DNA from: an uncultured Clostridium sp.
Lineage (GTDB): Bacteria > Bacillota > Clostridia > Clostridiales > Clostridiaceae
Direction: 5' to 3'
Assembly (NCBI GenBank): GCA_934746015.1
Contig: CAKVEW010000009.1
Span: forward strand, 47,967-111,966
DNA: 64,000 nucleotides
Positions 8,234-17,181 of the stretch are shown one piece after another. The position numbers were made by a program, and so were the translations under genes. The notes under the pieces are model-generated. The model did no database searches. It was given only the letters and a program-made list of their open reading frames with translations, and was not told where the DNA came from. Each line of letters begins with the position of its first letter. The first letter of the stretch is position 1.

Positions 8234-9124
8234 ATGAATATCTATGCATTAGAATTAAATAATGATATTAAAGGTATCCCTGAAAGAAAAAAGTATATTG
8301 AATCCCTAATTGAAAAAACAATAAATCCTGATTTAATTGTACTTCCAGAACTTGCTTTGTGCAGTTATATAGGGAATGATAACATTTGGCAATATGCAGA
8401 TGTTGACAGCCTTAATACTAGTCAATGGGCAATGGAAATGGCTGAGAAATATAATACATTTATTGCTGCTGGCTACCTAGAAAAAATGGGAAATGACTAC
8501 TACAACTCTTATTTAATTGCAGATAAAAATAAGGTATATGGAATTGTCCGAAAAAGCGAAGGAGAATCATATATTTTCAAAAGAGGTGATTTCCCTAATA
8601 TAATAGCAGCCCCCTTTGGGAATGTTGCTATTGGAATATGTTATGACTCACGTAGAAAACATATTTACGATAATATAAAGGATAAAGTTATTTCCCTAAT
8701 TCTTTTCCCACACGGAGCACCAAGCAATCCAAAGCATGCAGATAAAGAAAAGCGTACTGTTGATTATTTTTGTAATGCTTATCTTAATGCCTTTGATGTG
8801 CCAGTTATATATGCTAACAGCAAAGGAAAATTAGATTATATGCTTGGTACAACAGGAAAGATGATGAATAATTCAGGTTTCATTTTAAATGGTATGTCAG
8901 CAATTTACAGTAAACAAGGAAGTGTGATTCCAACAGATATTTCAGAAATCATTGGGTGGTCTGGAGAAATCAGTCCTAAATCACTAAAAAGTGAAATAAC
9001 TTTTTATGGGGAAGACATTATTAAAGGAAATTGGTTGTTCCGTAAGTTAGTTTTAAAACCAGATATAAAAAATGGCATTAGTTTTTATGAAAAATCTGTA
9101 TCCAATAATATACATAATCAGTGA
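8234..9124 (+). CDS. Carbon-nitrogen hydrolase (nitrilase superfamily)
   Basis: Nitrilase-fold amidohydrolase of 296 residues. The Glu-Lys-Cys triad is visible: Glu39 in VLPEL, Lys107 in IVRKSEGES, and Cys136 in GICYDSR. Such enzymes hydrolyse amides or carbamoyl compounds; the substrate is not predictable here. A TTG at 8213 opens the frame earlier, but an AGGGGG precedes the ATG at 8234, which is chosen. The next gene, a methyltransferase, begins 44 bp downstream, so the two are probably cotranscribed. The gene lies immediately right of the IS element. Confidence 0.88.
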   Translation: MNIYALELNNDIKGIPERKKYIESLIEKTINPDLIVLPELALCSYIGNDNIWQYADVDSLNTSQWAMEMAEKYNTFIAAGYLEKMGNDYYNSYLIADKNKVYGIVRKSEGESYIFKRGDFPNIIAAPFGNVAIGICYDSRRKHIYDNIKDKVISLILFPHGAPSNPKHADKEKRTVDYFCNAYLNAFDVPVIYANSKGKLDYMLGTTGKMMNNSGFILNGMSAIYSKQGSVIPTDISEIIGWSGEISPKSLKSEITFYGEDIIKGNWLFRKLVLKPDIKNGISFYEKSVSNNIHNQ

Positions 9125-9168
9125 ATGAACCTAATCGTAATAAAATAATACGAAAAGGAGTGGTTAAA

Positions 9169-9933
9169 ATGAATAAAAAAGATTTAGTTGAAAAATGGTT
9201 AAGAGAAGAACAGGTAGCACATATAAGAGGATGGGATTTCTCACACATACATGGTAAATATGAAGAAGAAAATGATCTGCCATGGGATTACAAAGAAATA
9301 GTCAAAAATTATATAGAGCCAGAATCTTATTTACTTGATATAGATACTGGTGGTGGTGAATTTCTTCTATCATTAAAGCATTCAAATAAAAGGACAAGTG
9401 CAACAGAGGCATATACCCCAAATGTACAACTTTGCAAGGAGACATTATTGCCATTAGGTGTAGACTTTAGAGAAGCAGATGGAAGTGATATTTTACCCTT
9501 TGAAGATGATAAATTCGATATAGTAATTAACAGACATGGAGACTTTAATCCAAAGGAGATTTATCGTGTTTTAAAATCAGGTGGAATATTTATTACAGAG
9601 CAAGTAGGTGCAGAAAATGATAGAGAATTGGTGGAATTACTTCTTACTAATGTTCCAGAATTACCCTTTCCAGAACAATACCTTAATATTGCAGTTGATA
9701 AATTTAAAAAGTCTGGATTTACAATAATTGATGGACAAGAAGCTTATAGACCTATTAAGTTTTTTGATGTTGGTGCACTTGTTTGGTTTGCTCATATTAT
9801 AGAATGGGAATTCCCCAATTTCACAGTAAAGGATAACTTAGAAAATTTATTTAATGCACAAGAGTTATTAGAAAGAAATGGAGTTATTAAAGGAAGTATT
9901 CATAGATTTTTACTTATTGCAAAGAAAAAATAA
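9169..9933 (+). CDS. SAM-dependent methyltransferase
   Basis: Methyltransferase type 11-like protein, 254 residues, with motif I as LLDIDTGGGEF at residues 55-65 and a motif around PFEDDKFDIVINRH near 108-121. The IYRVLKSGGIF strand-turn near 130 is typical of small-molecule methyltransferases. The C-terminal third is substrate-binding and unassigned. AAAAGGAGTGG precedes the ATG at 9169, whereas the earlier GTG at 9121 overlaps the upstream stop codon without a good ribosome binding site. Likely in one transcript with the nitrilase-fold gene. Confidence 0.87.
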   Translation: MNKKDLVEKWLREEQVAHIRGWDFSHIHGKYEEENDLPWDYKEIVKNYIEPESYLLDIDTGGGEFLLSLKHSNKRTSATEAYTPNVQLCKETLLPLGVDFREADGSDILPFEDDKFDIVINRHGDFNPKEIYRVLKSGGIFITEQVGAENDRELVELLLTNVPELPFPEQYLNIAVDKFKKSGFTIIDGQEAYRPIKFFDVGALVWFAHIIEWEFPNFTVKDNLENLFNAQELLERNGVIKGSIHRFLLIAKKK

Positions 9934-9997
9934 TTATCTAAATACAATTAAAATCTTATAATAGAAGAAATAACCTTATAACTATGGAGAAGATAAT

Positions 9998-10606
9998 ATG
10001 GAATTTAATGAAAAATTAAAGGAATTAAGAAAGCAACATAATATGACTCAAGAGCAACTTGCTGAAAAGTTATATGTTTCAAGAACAGCTATTTCAAAAT
10101 GGGAAAGTGGAAAGGGTTATCCAAATATAGAATCTCTAAAAAATATCTCTAAAATTTTTTCAGTTTCAATAGATGACTTACTTTCAAATAATGAATTACT
10201 TCAAGTTGCTGAAAGTGAAAATAAGTCAAACATAAGTAAACTATCTAGCCTTATATTTGGAATATTAGATTTAATAGCCCTTGCCTATATCTTTTTACCT
10301 TTCTATGGACAAGAGATTGATGGATATATTTATTCTGTAAACTTACTTCAATATACTGAAGCCCCTACCTCAATTCGTATTATTTATTATACTTTAATTA
10401 TTATATTATCCTTGATAGGAGCTACAGAAATAATATTACAATTTTTTGATGATAAAAAGAAGTTCAGCATATTGAAATCTATATCAATTACATGGCACTC
10501 CTTAGCCATAATATTTTTTGCAGCTTCCCGTCAGCCCTATGTAACAATATTTCTCTTCCTATTTTTAATACCTAAGATGGCACTACTAATAAAAAACAGT
10601 AAATAG
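9998..10606 (+). CDS. XRE-family regulator with C-terminal membrane domain
   Basis: Helix-turn-helix protein of 202 residues. Residues 1-60 form a canonical XRE domain (MTQEQLAEKLYVSRTAISKW), followed by a short linker and about four hydrophobic segments between residues 84 and 200. Membrane-tethered XRE proteins of this layout are common beside Firmicute ABC exporters, and one follows here 160 bp downstream after a terminator, so control of that exporter is a reasonable inference. Start ATG has ATGGAGAAG upstream. Confidence 0.87.
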   Translation: MEFNEKLKELRKQHNMTQEQLAEKLYVSRTAISKWESGKGYPNIESLKNISKIFSVSIDDLLSNNELLQVAESENKSNISKLSSLIFGILDLIALAYIFLPFYGQEIDGYIYSVNLLQYTEAPTSIRIIYYTLIIILSLIGATEIILQFFDDKKKFSILKSISITWHSLAIIFFAASRQPYVTIFLFLFLIPKMALLIKNSK

Positions 10607-10633
10607 TAATTAACTTATAAAGCCTTTAAAATA

Positions 10634-10659
10634 GCCATTGACACTATAAGTGTCATGGC
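10634..10659 (+). terminator. Terminator after the XRE gene
   Basis: A GCCATTGACAC/GTGTCATGGC stem with a short loop is followed by six T. It separates the regulator from the ABC transporter genes. Confidence 0.85.
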
Positions 10660-10769
10660 TTTTTTCTTGTTGTGATAATAGGTTTCTTGTACTTTCTGCC
10701 ATATGCTCTAATAATTAAATCATAACTTGTACTCAAGTTTTAAAAAGAAAATTGAAAGGAAGTATAGAT

Positions 10770-11681
10770 ATGGAATATGTTATTGAAACAAAAAATTTAA
10801 CAAAAAAATATGGTAGTTCTACTGTTGTTGATAATATAAACCTTCATGTTCCTAAAGGTAAAATTTACGGATTACTTGGTAGAAATGGAGCTGGAAAAAC
10901 AACAACAATGAAAATGATGCTAAAACTTATTAAGGTTACAGAGGGGAATATCAATTTATTTGGAGAGGATTTTAGAAATAACAATATTTATAAAAAAATA
11001 GGCTCGATTATTGAAACCCCTGGTTTTTATCAAAATCTTACTGCTAGAGATAATTTAAAGCTTTTAGCTAAATTACATGGAAATATTACTGATAAAGAAG
11101 TTCAAGAAGCACTTGAAATTGTTGGTCTTCATAAAGAAGATAAAAAAACTTTTTCTAACTTCTCATTAGGAATGAAGCAAAGGCTTGGAATTGCTGCTGC
11201 AATTATGCATAATCCAGAACTTCTTATTTTAGATGAACCAATAAATGGACTTGATCCAATAGGAATATCAGAAATTCGTTCCTTTTTATTAAGTCTGAGT
11301 CATGATAAAGGGGTTACTATTTTTATATCAAGTCATGTTTTAAGCGAAATTGAACAAATTGCAGATGTTATTGGTGTTATGAATAATGGAAAATTAGTTG
11401 AAGAAGTTAATATCTTAGAATTACAAGAGAAACTAAAACATTATATTGAAATAACAGTATCAGATACTAAATTAGCAGAAAAAGTATTGAAAGATAACTT
11501 TTCTATTAAAGATTATTCTATTATTGATAATACCATCTATATTTATGATAAAAATAAAAGCATAAGTGATATAAATAAATCTTTAGTTCAAAATAATATC
11601 TCTGTTACTAAACTTAATCCTTGCAAGGAAAACTTAGAAGATTATTTTGAAAATTTAATTGGAGGTGGGGGCATTGCTTAA
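10770..11681 (+). CDS. ABC transporter ATP-binding protein (bacitracin/lantibiotic-immunity type)
   Basis: ATPase subunit, 303 residues. Walker A is GRNGAGKTTT near residues 38-47, the signature motif is FSLGMKQR near 135-142, and Walker B is LLILDEP near 155-161, followed by the SSH switch His. The long C-terminal extension and the single permease partner match the BcrA/lantibiotic-immunity group, which expels peptide antibiotics or lipid ligands. The earlier TTG at 10752 is rejected because GAAAGGAAG precedes the ATG at 10770. The end overlaps the permease start by 8 bp, indicating translational coupling. Confidence 0.92.
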   Translation: MEYVIETKNLTKKYGSSTVVDNINLHVPKGKIYGLLGRNGAGKTTTMKMMLKLIKVTEGNINLFGEDFRNNNIYKKIGSIIETPGFYQNLTARDNLKLLAKLHGNITDKEVQEALEIVGLHKEDKKTFSNFSLGMKQRLGIAAAIMHNPELLILDEPINGLDPIGISEIRSFLLSLSHDKGVTIFISSHVLSEIEQIADVIGVMNNGKLVEEVNILELQEKLKHYIEITVSDTKLAEKVLKDNFSIKDYSIIDNTIYIYDKNKSISDINKSLVQNNISVTKLNPCKENLEDYFENLIGGGGIA

Positions 11682-12423
11682 TCTTATATCTTGTGAAATG
11701 AAAAAACTAAAAAATTCAAAAATTATTATTTTATGTGTTATTGGAGCCTTTGCTGTACCAGCAATGATGTTAATAGAAGCTATTCAAACTCATTTTGAAT
11801 ATCCTGAGCGTATATTTACACTTAGTGATATTTATGACAACAGCCTTTTATATGCCATGCTACTTATGAATATGATGATTTGTGTTGCTATAATTAGTTA
11901 TATCTTCAGCAGAGAATACTTAGATAATACATTAAAAACAATATTACCTATTCCTATTTCAAGAATAAAGCTACTTATAGGTAAATATGCTGTTACATTA
12001 CTCTTAACCTTATTAATTAATATTATTACCTGGGCTGGAATTTTGTTATTTTCAGGAATTTATCATAGTATATTTACCATAAGTGAGTTTAACCTTAGTG
12101 TAGCTTTTAGTTGGTTAATCAAATTCTTATGTAGTGGTGTTTTAATATTTTTCACAGCTACTCCCTTTTCCTATTTAGCAATTAAAACAAAGGGATTCGT
12201 TGCCCCTATGGTTATTTCAGCAGCTGTAGTAATGGGAAGTGCTGCACTAAGTAACCAAAGCTTTGGTGCTCTTTATCCTTGGACTGCCACCTATTTTATT
12301 GTTAAAGGTTCTCTAGCTTCCAAAGAATATCCTATTTTATTATCAATTATAATTATCCTTCTTATTTTACTATTAGGATTTTTATCAACCTTTAAATATT
12401 TCTTTAATGAGGATTTAAAATAA
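11674..12423 (+). CDS. ABC-2 type permease
   Basis: Membrane partner of the preceding ATPase, about 249 residues with six hydrophobic segments and the FSREYLDNTLKTILPIP cytoplasmic element near residue 75 that is typical of ABC-2 permeases of the lantibiotic-immunity type. The start is a TTG at 11674, seven codons inside the possible frame range, because GGAGGTGGGGG directly precedes it. The transporter is followed by a bidirectional terminator. Substrate unknown; peptide antibiotic export is an inference from family. Confidence 0.88.
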   Translation: MLNLISCEMKKLKNSKIIILCVIGAFAVPAMMLIEAIQTHFEYPERIFTLSDIYDNSLLYAMLLMNMMICVAIISYIFSREYLDNTLKTILPIPISRIKLLIGKYAVTLLLTLLINIITWAGILLFSGIYHSIFTISEFNLSVAFSWLIKFLCSGVLIFFTATPFSYLAIKTKGFVAPMVISAAVVMGSAALSNQSFGALYPWTATYFIVKGSLASKEYPILLSIIIILLILLLGFLSTFKYFFNEDLK

Positions 12424-12443
12424 AATAATCACTTTAATAAAAT

Positions 12444-12474
12444 AAAGTCCAACAAAAAAATTTGCTGGACTTTT
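12444..12474. terminator. Bidirectional terminator between convergent genes
   Basis: AAAGTCCA and TGGACTTT arms with an A/T-rich loop lie between the convergent ABC permease and kinase genes. T-runs are present on both strands. Confidence 0.8.
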
Positions 12475-12495
12475 CAATATAAATACATAATATTA

Positions 12496-13449
12496 TTAAT
12501 TATTATTTACTATTGTATTATAAAATTCTTTATTTACTTCATATCCTGAATTCTTGTATGCAAGAAGACATCCGCCAAGATCTGGAGATAGTATAGGTTC
12601 TATTAATTCTACATTTAATCCTTCAAGCATATTTTTTAGTGGCTTAAGTATTAATTCCCCACTTTTGAAAACTCCACCTGTATAAGATACTTTAACTTGT
12701 TCATTTCCAAAGTTTCTTAATAATACTTTTATCATTTCAGTAATCTCAACAGCAGCTTCATTAAATATTGCCATAGCCTCCTCATCACCTAAGATGGCAG
12801 CATCTGAACATATCTTTGCAAGCTTTGCTATCTCACTTCTATCACCTTTTATCTTATCATTCACATAAGAAATTATTTCAGCATCTTTATTTAAGCCTAA
12901 ATTCTTTCTTACTAATTCATAAAGTGCTCCCTTTTCTGCACGGCCATCACTTTCTTTACTAAATAAAGCTATAGTCTTCTTTCCAATCCAATATGCTGAA
13001 GCTTCATCACCTACTGTATATCCCCAGCCTCCGCATCTTATAATTTCATTATTTTTTAATGCTAAGGCTATTGACCCAGTACCAGCCACAATATTAATTC
13101 CATCTTCTCCAGCTAAATCACCAGCTATTGCAACTCTTACATCGCTTACTAGTTCATATTTAATTTCATTAAATACTCTCTCTACTATTTTTGCTATTCC
13201 TTCTGCAATTTCCTTTACAATTCCATATCCAGCTAGTCCTAAAGTTACTCTTTCTATATCAGATGCAGAAATTTTATTATTAGTTATTATTTCTTCTAAT
13301 CCTTCTCTAAGAAGCTTTTCTAAATTTTCAAAGCCAATTTGAGTAGGATGAGAAGGTCCTTTTATAACTTTACTTATAACTTTTCCATTCACATCTATTA
13401 AAGTAAAACAAGTTTTAGTTCCTCCACCATCAACACCTAAAAAATACAT
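12496..13449 (-). CDS. BadF/BcrA-type amino-sugar kinase (GlcNAc/MurNAc kinase-like)
   Basis: Cytoplasmic ASKHA-fold kinase of 317 residues. Phosphate-1 motif GVDGGGTKT is at residues 5-13, the phosphate-2 GTGSIAL motif is near 126, and an adenosine-loop GGVFKSGE lies near 258. Family members include N-acetylglucosamine kinases and the clostridial MurK, which phosphorylates GlcNAc and MurNAc. It ends an operon with PTS genes and a MupG-like phosphoglycosidase. That context suggests it phosphorylates the free amino sugar left after a PTS-imported disaccharide is split. The start is 10 bp from the MupG-like stop, so the two are coupled. Confidence 0.85.
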   Translation of the reverse strand: MYFLGVDGGGTKTCFTLIDVNGKVISKVIKGPSHPTQIGFENLEKLLREGLEEIITNNKISASDIERVTLGLAGYGIVKEIAEGIAKIVERVFNEIKYELVSDVRVAIAGDLAGEDGINIVAGTGSIALALKNNEIIRCGGWGYTVGDEASAYWIGKKTIALFSKESDGRAEKGALYELVRKNLGLNKDAEIISYVNDKIKGDRSEIAKLAKICSDAAILGDEEAMAIFNEAAVEITEMIKVLLRNFGNEQVKVSYTGGVFKSGELILKPLKNMLEGLNVELIEPILSPDLGGCLLAYKNSGYEVNKEFYNTIVNNN

Positions 13450-13459
13450 AAACTTCTCC

Positions 13460-14554
13460 TTACTTAATTAAGTTAAAATTGAACTTTTGCCATGGTCTAA
13501 TATAATCTAAAATAAATATTTCTTCTTCTTTGATATGAGCTACAACATTAGATTTACCGCTATTTTTCATATCACTTAAAGCTATTTGTAACTCACCAGC
13601 ATAGTGACCATATTCACTACTTTCAATAACTATATCTCCTCTTTTTATAATTTCAGGAGCATTAAATAATTTGAAATCATGTCCTTTATACTTAACCCTA
13701 CTTTGTGTAGATCTAACTATATTATCTGAGAAATCCCCTCTATTAAAATGCATTTCTTCAAATAATATTTTTTGTTCTATTTCAGGAACTCCATCTACAA
13801 GTTGTAAATCAAAGGTAACCATATCTTTTCTCATAGATCCTAACTTCTTCATTTCATCTTCACTTGGATAACAGTTAGAAATTATAATATCATTTATATT
13901 ACCTAAAGCTATTAAATGCTTAGCTTGTACTTCAACAGGTAAATTTCTATGAAGCTCTAAAGTTGGTAATCCATCTGTTACTGGCCAAGGTCCAAAAGTA
14001 TTTTCATTTTGACTAGTTATAAAAGCTGCTGTTCTAAGTCCATATTTATTAAATCTTTCAGTACACTTCATAAAATGGTCAAAATTTAATCCACTATATC
14101 TATGTGGATAGAAGTTATGACAAGCTATAAGATTATCTTTGTTTGGCATATAATCTATTATTGTATCTATATAATTAGTATTGCTACTCATATTAATTTC
14201 AATTTTAAGATTGTCATCATTAAATGTCATTAAAGATTCTTCAGATCCTGTAAAGCCCATATCTAATCTTAAGCCATCTGCTCCTATTTCCTTAAAGAAG
14301 CTTAAGTCTTTATAACTAATACCTAAATCATTAAAGACTCTAGGACTTACATCAACTATTATTTCAAAGCCCTTTCCCTTAGCATAATTATTTATATTAC
14401 TAAATTTATTTATTATATTTTCTCTTGTATCATTTACAGATAATAAGCAGGAAAAAATTCTGCTAAAGCCATTTTCTGCTGCCATATCTATGTAATTTAA
14501 AATTTCTTTTTCAGTTGTTTTCTCTGGATATATTGATATTCCTAGCTTTCCCAT
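13460..14554 (-). CDS. MupG/DUF871-family phosphoglycosidase
   Basis: TIM-barrel protein of the DUF871 family with a small C-terminal cyclophilin-like domain, 364 residues. N-terminal MGKLGISIYPEK and ADGLRLDMGF near 95-104 are family-like strands. The characterised member, Staphylococcus aureus MupG, hydrolyses MurNAc-6-phosphate-GlcNAc imported by a PTS. Here the gene sits between PTS IIC and an amino-sugar kinase, so a 6-phospho-disaccharide hydrolase role is a good inference. MurQ etherase is not in the window. The ATG at 14554 follows GAGGTG at six bases; the GTG at 14563 overlaps that site. Confidence 0.82.
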   Translation of the reverse strand: MGKLGISIYPEKTTEKEILNYIDMAAENGFSRIFSCLLSVNDTRENIINKFSNINNYAKGKGFEIIVDVSPRVFNDLGISYKDLSFFKEIGADGLRLDMGFTGSEESLMTFNDDNLKIEINMSSNTNYIDTIIDYMPNKDNLIACHNFYPHRYSGLNFDHFMKCTERFNKYGLRTAAFITSQNENTFGPWPVTDGLPTLELHRNLPVEVQAKHLIALGNINDIIISNCYPSEDEMKKLGSMRKDMVTFDLQLVDGVPEIEQKILFEEMHFNRGDFSDNIVRSTQSRVKYKGHDFKLFNAPEIIKRGDIVIESSEYGHYAGELQIALSDMKNSGKSNVVAHIKEEEIFILDYIRPWQKFNFNLIK

Positions 14555-14580
14555 TAAATTCACCTCATATTTTAAAATAA

Positions 14581-14602
14581 AGTGGTGAATTGCTTCACCA
14601 CT
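14581..14602 (-). terminator. Intra-operon hairpin between IIC and mupG-like gene
   Basis: Nine-base perfect arms (14581-14589 with 14594-14602) around a 4-nt loop, followed leftward by a weak T-rich run. It probably attenuates rather than fully ends transcription, giving more PTS than downstream enzyme mRNA. Confidence 0.55.
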
Positions 14603-14622
14603 TCTTTTAACTTTTTATATTA

Positions 14623-15984
14623 TTAATTTTTATTTCCAACTAAGCTTTCTTCTAAAGCTTCACCTTGTTCTTCTGCTAATAATTTCTTATCATACATTTT
14701 AACAAATGGATAGTATATTACTATTGATATTAAAATACAAATAATATTTAATACTGTTGCTCTCCAGTCTCCACCAGTAGCTAAGTAAGCTCCTATAGGT
14801 CCTGGTAATGTCCAAGGTGCTACTAGTATAACTCTGTCTACTAACCCTGATAAGGTAGCAAACCATGCTAGTGTTCCTGTAACTAACGGAGTAATAATAA
14901 ATGGTATAATTAATGTTGGGTTTAATACTATTGGTGCACCAAATACTATTGGTTCATTTATATTAAATATACCTGGTACTAATGAAACTCTTCCTATTTG
15001 CTTACCATAAGTGGATTTAGCAAAGAATGTTAAAGCTATAACTAAACCTATAGTACATCCTGAACCTCCAATGTATAAGAACCATTGATAGAACGGTTCT
15101 GCAGCTATTGCTGGTAAAGAAGCTCCTGCTGCTGCTGCAACTGAGTTTTGTTCTAATAATATTAACCATACTGGTCTCGCAATAGATCCAACTACCGATG
15201 CACCATGAATACCAAAGGACCAGAAGAAGTCTTGTAGTATAGCTAATATCCAAACACTTGGTAAAGTATCACTTGCTTTTACAAGTGGTGCAACTATTTT
15301 TCCAATAAATCCATGCCAATCAAAGCCTACATAGTAAGTTATTGATCCAATTAATAAAACTATAATTGCAGCTGGTGTTAATGCTTCAAAGCTTCTAGCA
15401 ACAGATGCTGGAACTTGTTCAGGCATTGAAATCTTAAATCCACTCTTATTAGTAAATCTAAATATTTCAACTGCTAATATTGATACTATAATACCAACGA
15501 ACATTCCGCCTCCACCCATGTTTGCCATAGGCATTTGGAAGCCTTGTGGTACACCTTGGTACCATTTTAATAAATCTGGATTTCCTTTAACTATTTCCAT
15601 TAATTCAGGAGCTAATGCAGCTGCACTCTTTGGAACAAGAGTTAAGAAAAATGCTGCTGCTGATAATGTTCCTCCAGTAACTCCATCTAGCTTATAGGAT
15701 TTGGCTAAACTATAACCTATACCCCAACAAGCATATAATGTCATAATGTACATTGTCATTCTAAATGGTAATACTATAGTTGCTGCATTACCCTTTAAGA
15801 ATTTGTAAAGCCCCCAGCTTTCTGGTAGTGGTGGGTTTCCAAGTATTAAGAAAAATGACCCAACGATAATTAATGGTAAAGTAGCTATAATACCGTCACG
15901 CACAGCACGTAAATGACGTTGCTCTGCTAGTTTTGCCATAGGCGTAGATAATTTTTTGTCTAAAAAATCGGCAAAATTACCCAT
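14623..15984 (-). CDS. PTS lactose/cellobiose-family IIC permease
   Basis: Membrane IIC subunit of 453 residues, same family as the orphan IIC at 3180-4520. It retains the conserved GIHGAS and NINEPIVFG segments and about ten hydrophobic helices. Here it is in an operon with matching IIB and IIA genes plus a MupG-like hydrolase and an amino-sugar kinase, so the imported sugar is likely an amino-sugar disaccharide phosphorylated on entry. Start ATG has AAGGGGGAA upstream. A hairpin follows the gene. Confidence 0.92.
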   Translation of the reverse strand: MGNFADFLDKKLSTPMAKLAEQRHLRAVRDGIIATLPLIIVGSFFLILGNPPLPESWGLYKFLKGNAATIVLPFRMTMYIMTLYACWGIGYSLAKSYKLDGVTGGTLSAAAFFLTLVPKSAAALAPELMEIVKGNPDLLKWYQGVPQGFQMPMANMGGGGMFVGIIVSILAVEIFRFTNKSGFKISMPEQVPASVARSFEALTPAAIIVLLIGSITYYVGFDWHGFIGKIVAPLVKASDTLPSVWILAILQDFFWSFGIHGASVVGSIARPVWLILLEQNSVAAAAGASLPAIAAEPFYQWFLYIGGSGCTIGLVIALTFFAKSTYGKQIGRVSLVPGIFNINEPIVFGAPIVLNPTLIIPFIITPLVTGTLAWFATLSGLVDRVILVAPWTLPGPIGAYLATGGDWRATVLNIICILISIVIYYPFVKMYDKKLLAEEQGEALEESLVGNKN

Positions 15985-16055
15985 AATTTAAAATTCCCCC
16001 TTAAAATAAAAATAATATTAAAATAAATTGTAATTATATAGAAACTTATATCAGC

Positions 16056-16367
16056 TTATTTGCTTTCCATAAGTTCTTTAACTTGTTTAAATAGCTTTGG
16101 TCCACCTAATGGGCTATATGCTTGTGGTTGAATTAATGTACATGGTACATTAGCTTCATCAGCAAAAGTTTTTAAATAATCATAACGGTGTCTAATTTGT
16201 GGTGCTACCATAGCAGCATCATAACCAGCCTTAACTTCCTCTTCAAATTCTTGAGTACTTACGGCCTTAACGTCCATAGCTACTCCTTGCTTTTCAGCTT
16301 CTTTCTTTAAAGCATTTACTGCTATAGCACTTGACATTCCTTGTGAACAAACAAATAATACCTTCAT
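16056..16367 (-). CDS. PTS lactose/cellobiose-family IIB
   Basis: Soluble IIB subunit, 103 residues. The phospho-accepting Cys7 sits in the FVCSQGMSSA P-loop. It receives phosphate from the IIA protein encoded at 16781-17098 and passes it to the sugar bound by IIC. Length and fold are typical. GGAGGTATTAAT precedes the ATG. It is 71 bp upstream of the IIC gene in the same orientation. Confidence 0.94.
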   Translation of the reverse strand: MKVLFVCSQGMSSAIAVNALKKEAEKQGVAMDVKAVSTQEFEEEVKAGYDAAMVAPQIRHRYDYLKTFADEANVPCTLIQPQAYSPLGGPKLFKQVKELMESK

Positions 16368-16417
16368 ATTAATACCTCCAAATATTTTAATTAAATTTTC
16401 AAACGTTTACTTGAACT

Positions 16418-16750
16418 TTATACAAAGAAATTAAGGTATCTCCATAAATAGGACATAATTCCAAATGAAATTCCAAAAAATAAATAGCTTAACCAAAAGT
16501 TTTTACAAAATCCTTTTTTACTTTCAATAAAGTATCTTACATAGACTAGTACAAAACTTGTTATAAAAGTATTTCCAATCATTATGCTAAAATTAGAATT
16601 CACTCCAAAAATTCCTAAAAACCATGGAAAAATAATAGTTCCTAATATTGCTCCAAATAAAATTATCAGAGCACTTTTAAATCCAAAGGTTGGTATATCA
16701 TAATCTGTCTTTTTTGCCTGTAACTCCCCTACTGGAGAAACTTTTTTCAT
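16418..16750 (-). CDS. Small membrane protein within the PTS operon
   Basis: Unrecognised 110-residue protein. A short Lys-rich cytoplasmic start is followed by three hydrophobic segments (about residues 24-47, 53-71 and 84-108) separated by a basic YFIESKKGF loop. It lies exactly between the IIA and IIB genes with intergenic gaps of about 30 and 50 bp, so it is cotranscribed with the PTS. A role in assembling or regulating the permease is possible, but nothing in the sequence proves it. The ATG has an AGGAGGT-like site upstream. Confidence 0.75.
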   Translation of the reverse strand: MKKVSPVGELQAKKTDYDIPTFGFKSALIILFGAILGTIIFPWFLGIFGVNSNFSIMIGNTFITSFVLVYVRYFIESKKGFCKNFWLSYLFFGISFGIMSYLWRYLNFFV

Positions 16751-16780
16751 TAACCTTAATACCTCCTTTAATTATCTTTA

Positions 16781-17098
16781 TTATTTTTGCTCTAACTTCT
16801 TATGAAGCTTAATTATATGCTCTATTAATGTTTTTGCTTCAATTGCTGTCATTAAATGATCTTGGGCATGTACAAATAAAACTGATACTTCTGTCTTTTC
16901 TCCTCTAGCTTCTGCTTGTATTATCCCAGTTTGTATTTTATGTGCTTCTTTTAAACACTCATCTGCTTCTTTTAATAATTCTTCTGACTTATCAAAATTT
17001 CCATTTTCAGCTGCTTCTAAAGCTTCATATGCTAATCCCTTTGCAGTTCCACCTTGGCTTATTATTTCAAAAATTATTACTTCCATATTTTCTTCCAT
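16781..17098 (-). CDS. PTS lactose/cellobiose-family IIA
   Basis: Soluble IIA subunit, 105 residues, all-helical trimer-forming family. The phospho-accepting His77 and the metal-binding Asp80 are in LFVHAQDHLMTA, matching His78/Asp81 of LacF-type proteins. As first gene of the operon it follows a promoter whose -35 element is embedded in an inverted repeat (17171-17207). The ATG follows GGAGGAG. Phosphate comes from general HPr. Confidence 0.94.
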   Translation of the reverse strand: MEENMEVIIFEIISQGGTAKGLAYEALEAAENGNFDKSEELLKEADECLKEAHKIQTGIIQAEARGEKTEVSVLFVHAQDHLMTAIEAKTLIEHIIKLHKKLEQK

Positions 17099-17152
17099 AA
17101 TTACTCCTCCTAATGTTTCAATAAAATTTCATCTAATATGAACTTTATACTA

Positions 17153-17181
17153 ATATTAGCACGTACTACTTTTTATTTCAA
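17153..17181 (-). promoter_or_regulatory. Promoter of the amino-sugar PTS operon
   Basis: Minus-strand -35 TTGAAA (17176-17181), 17-bp spacer, and -10 TAATAT (17153-17158) with a TGC extension just upstream. It lies about 55 bp from the IIA start codon. Confidence 0.7.

Noticed and set aside
15017-15253. Minus-strand ORF inside the IIC gene
   Set aside because: Shadow frame of the IIC gene with a Ser/Cys/Tyr-rich product and no ribosome binding site.
16396-16412. CcpA cre-like site between IIB and the small membrane gene
   Set aside because: Read on the minus strand, three consensus positions are wrong, and it lies inside the operon rather than at its promoter.
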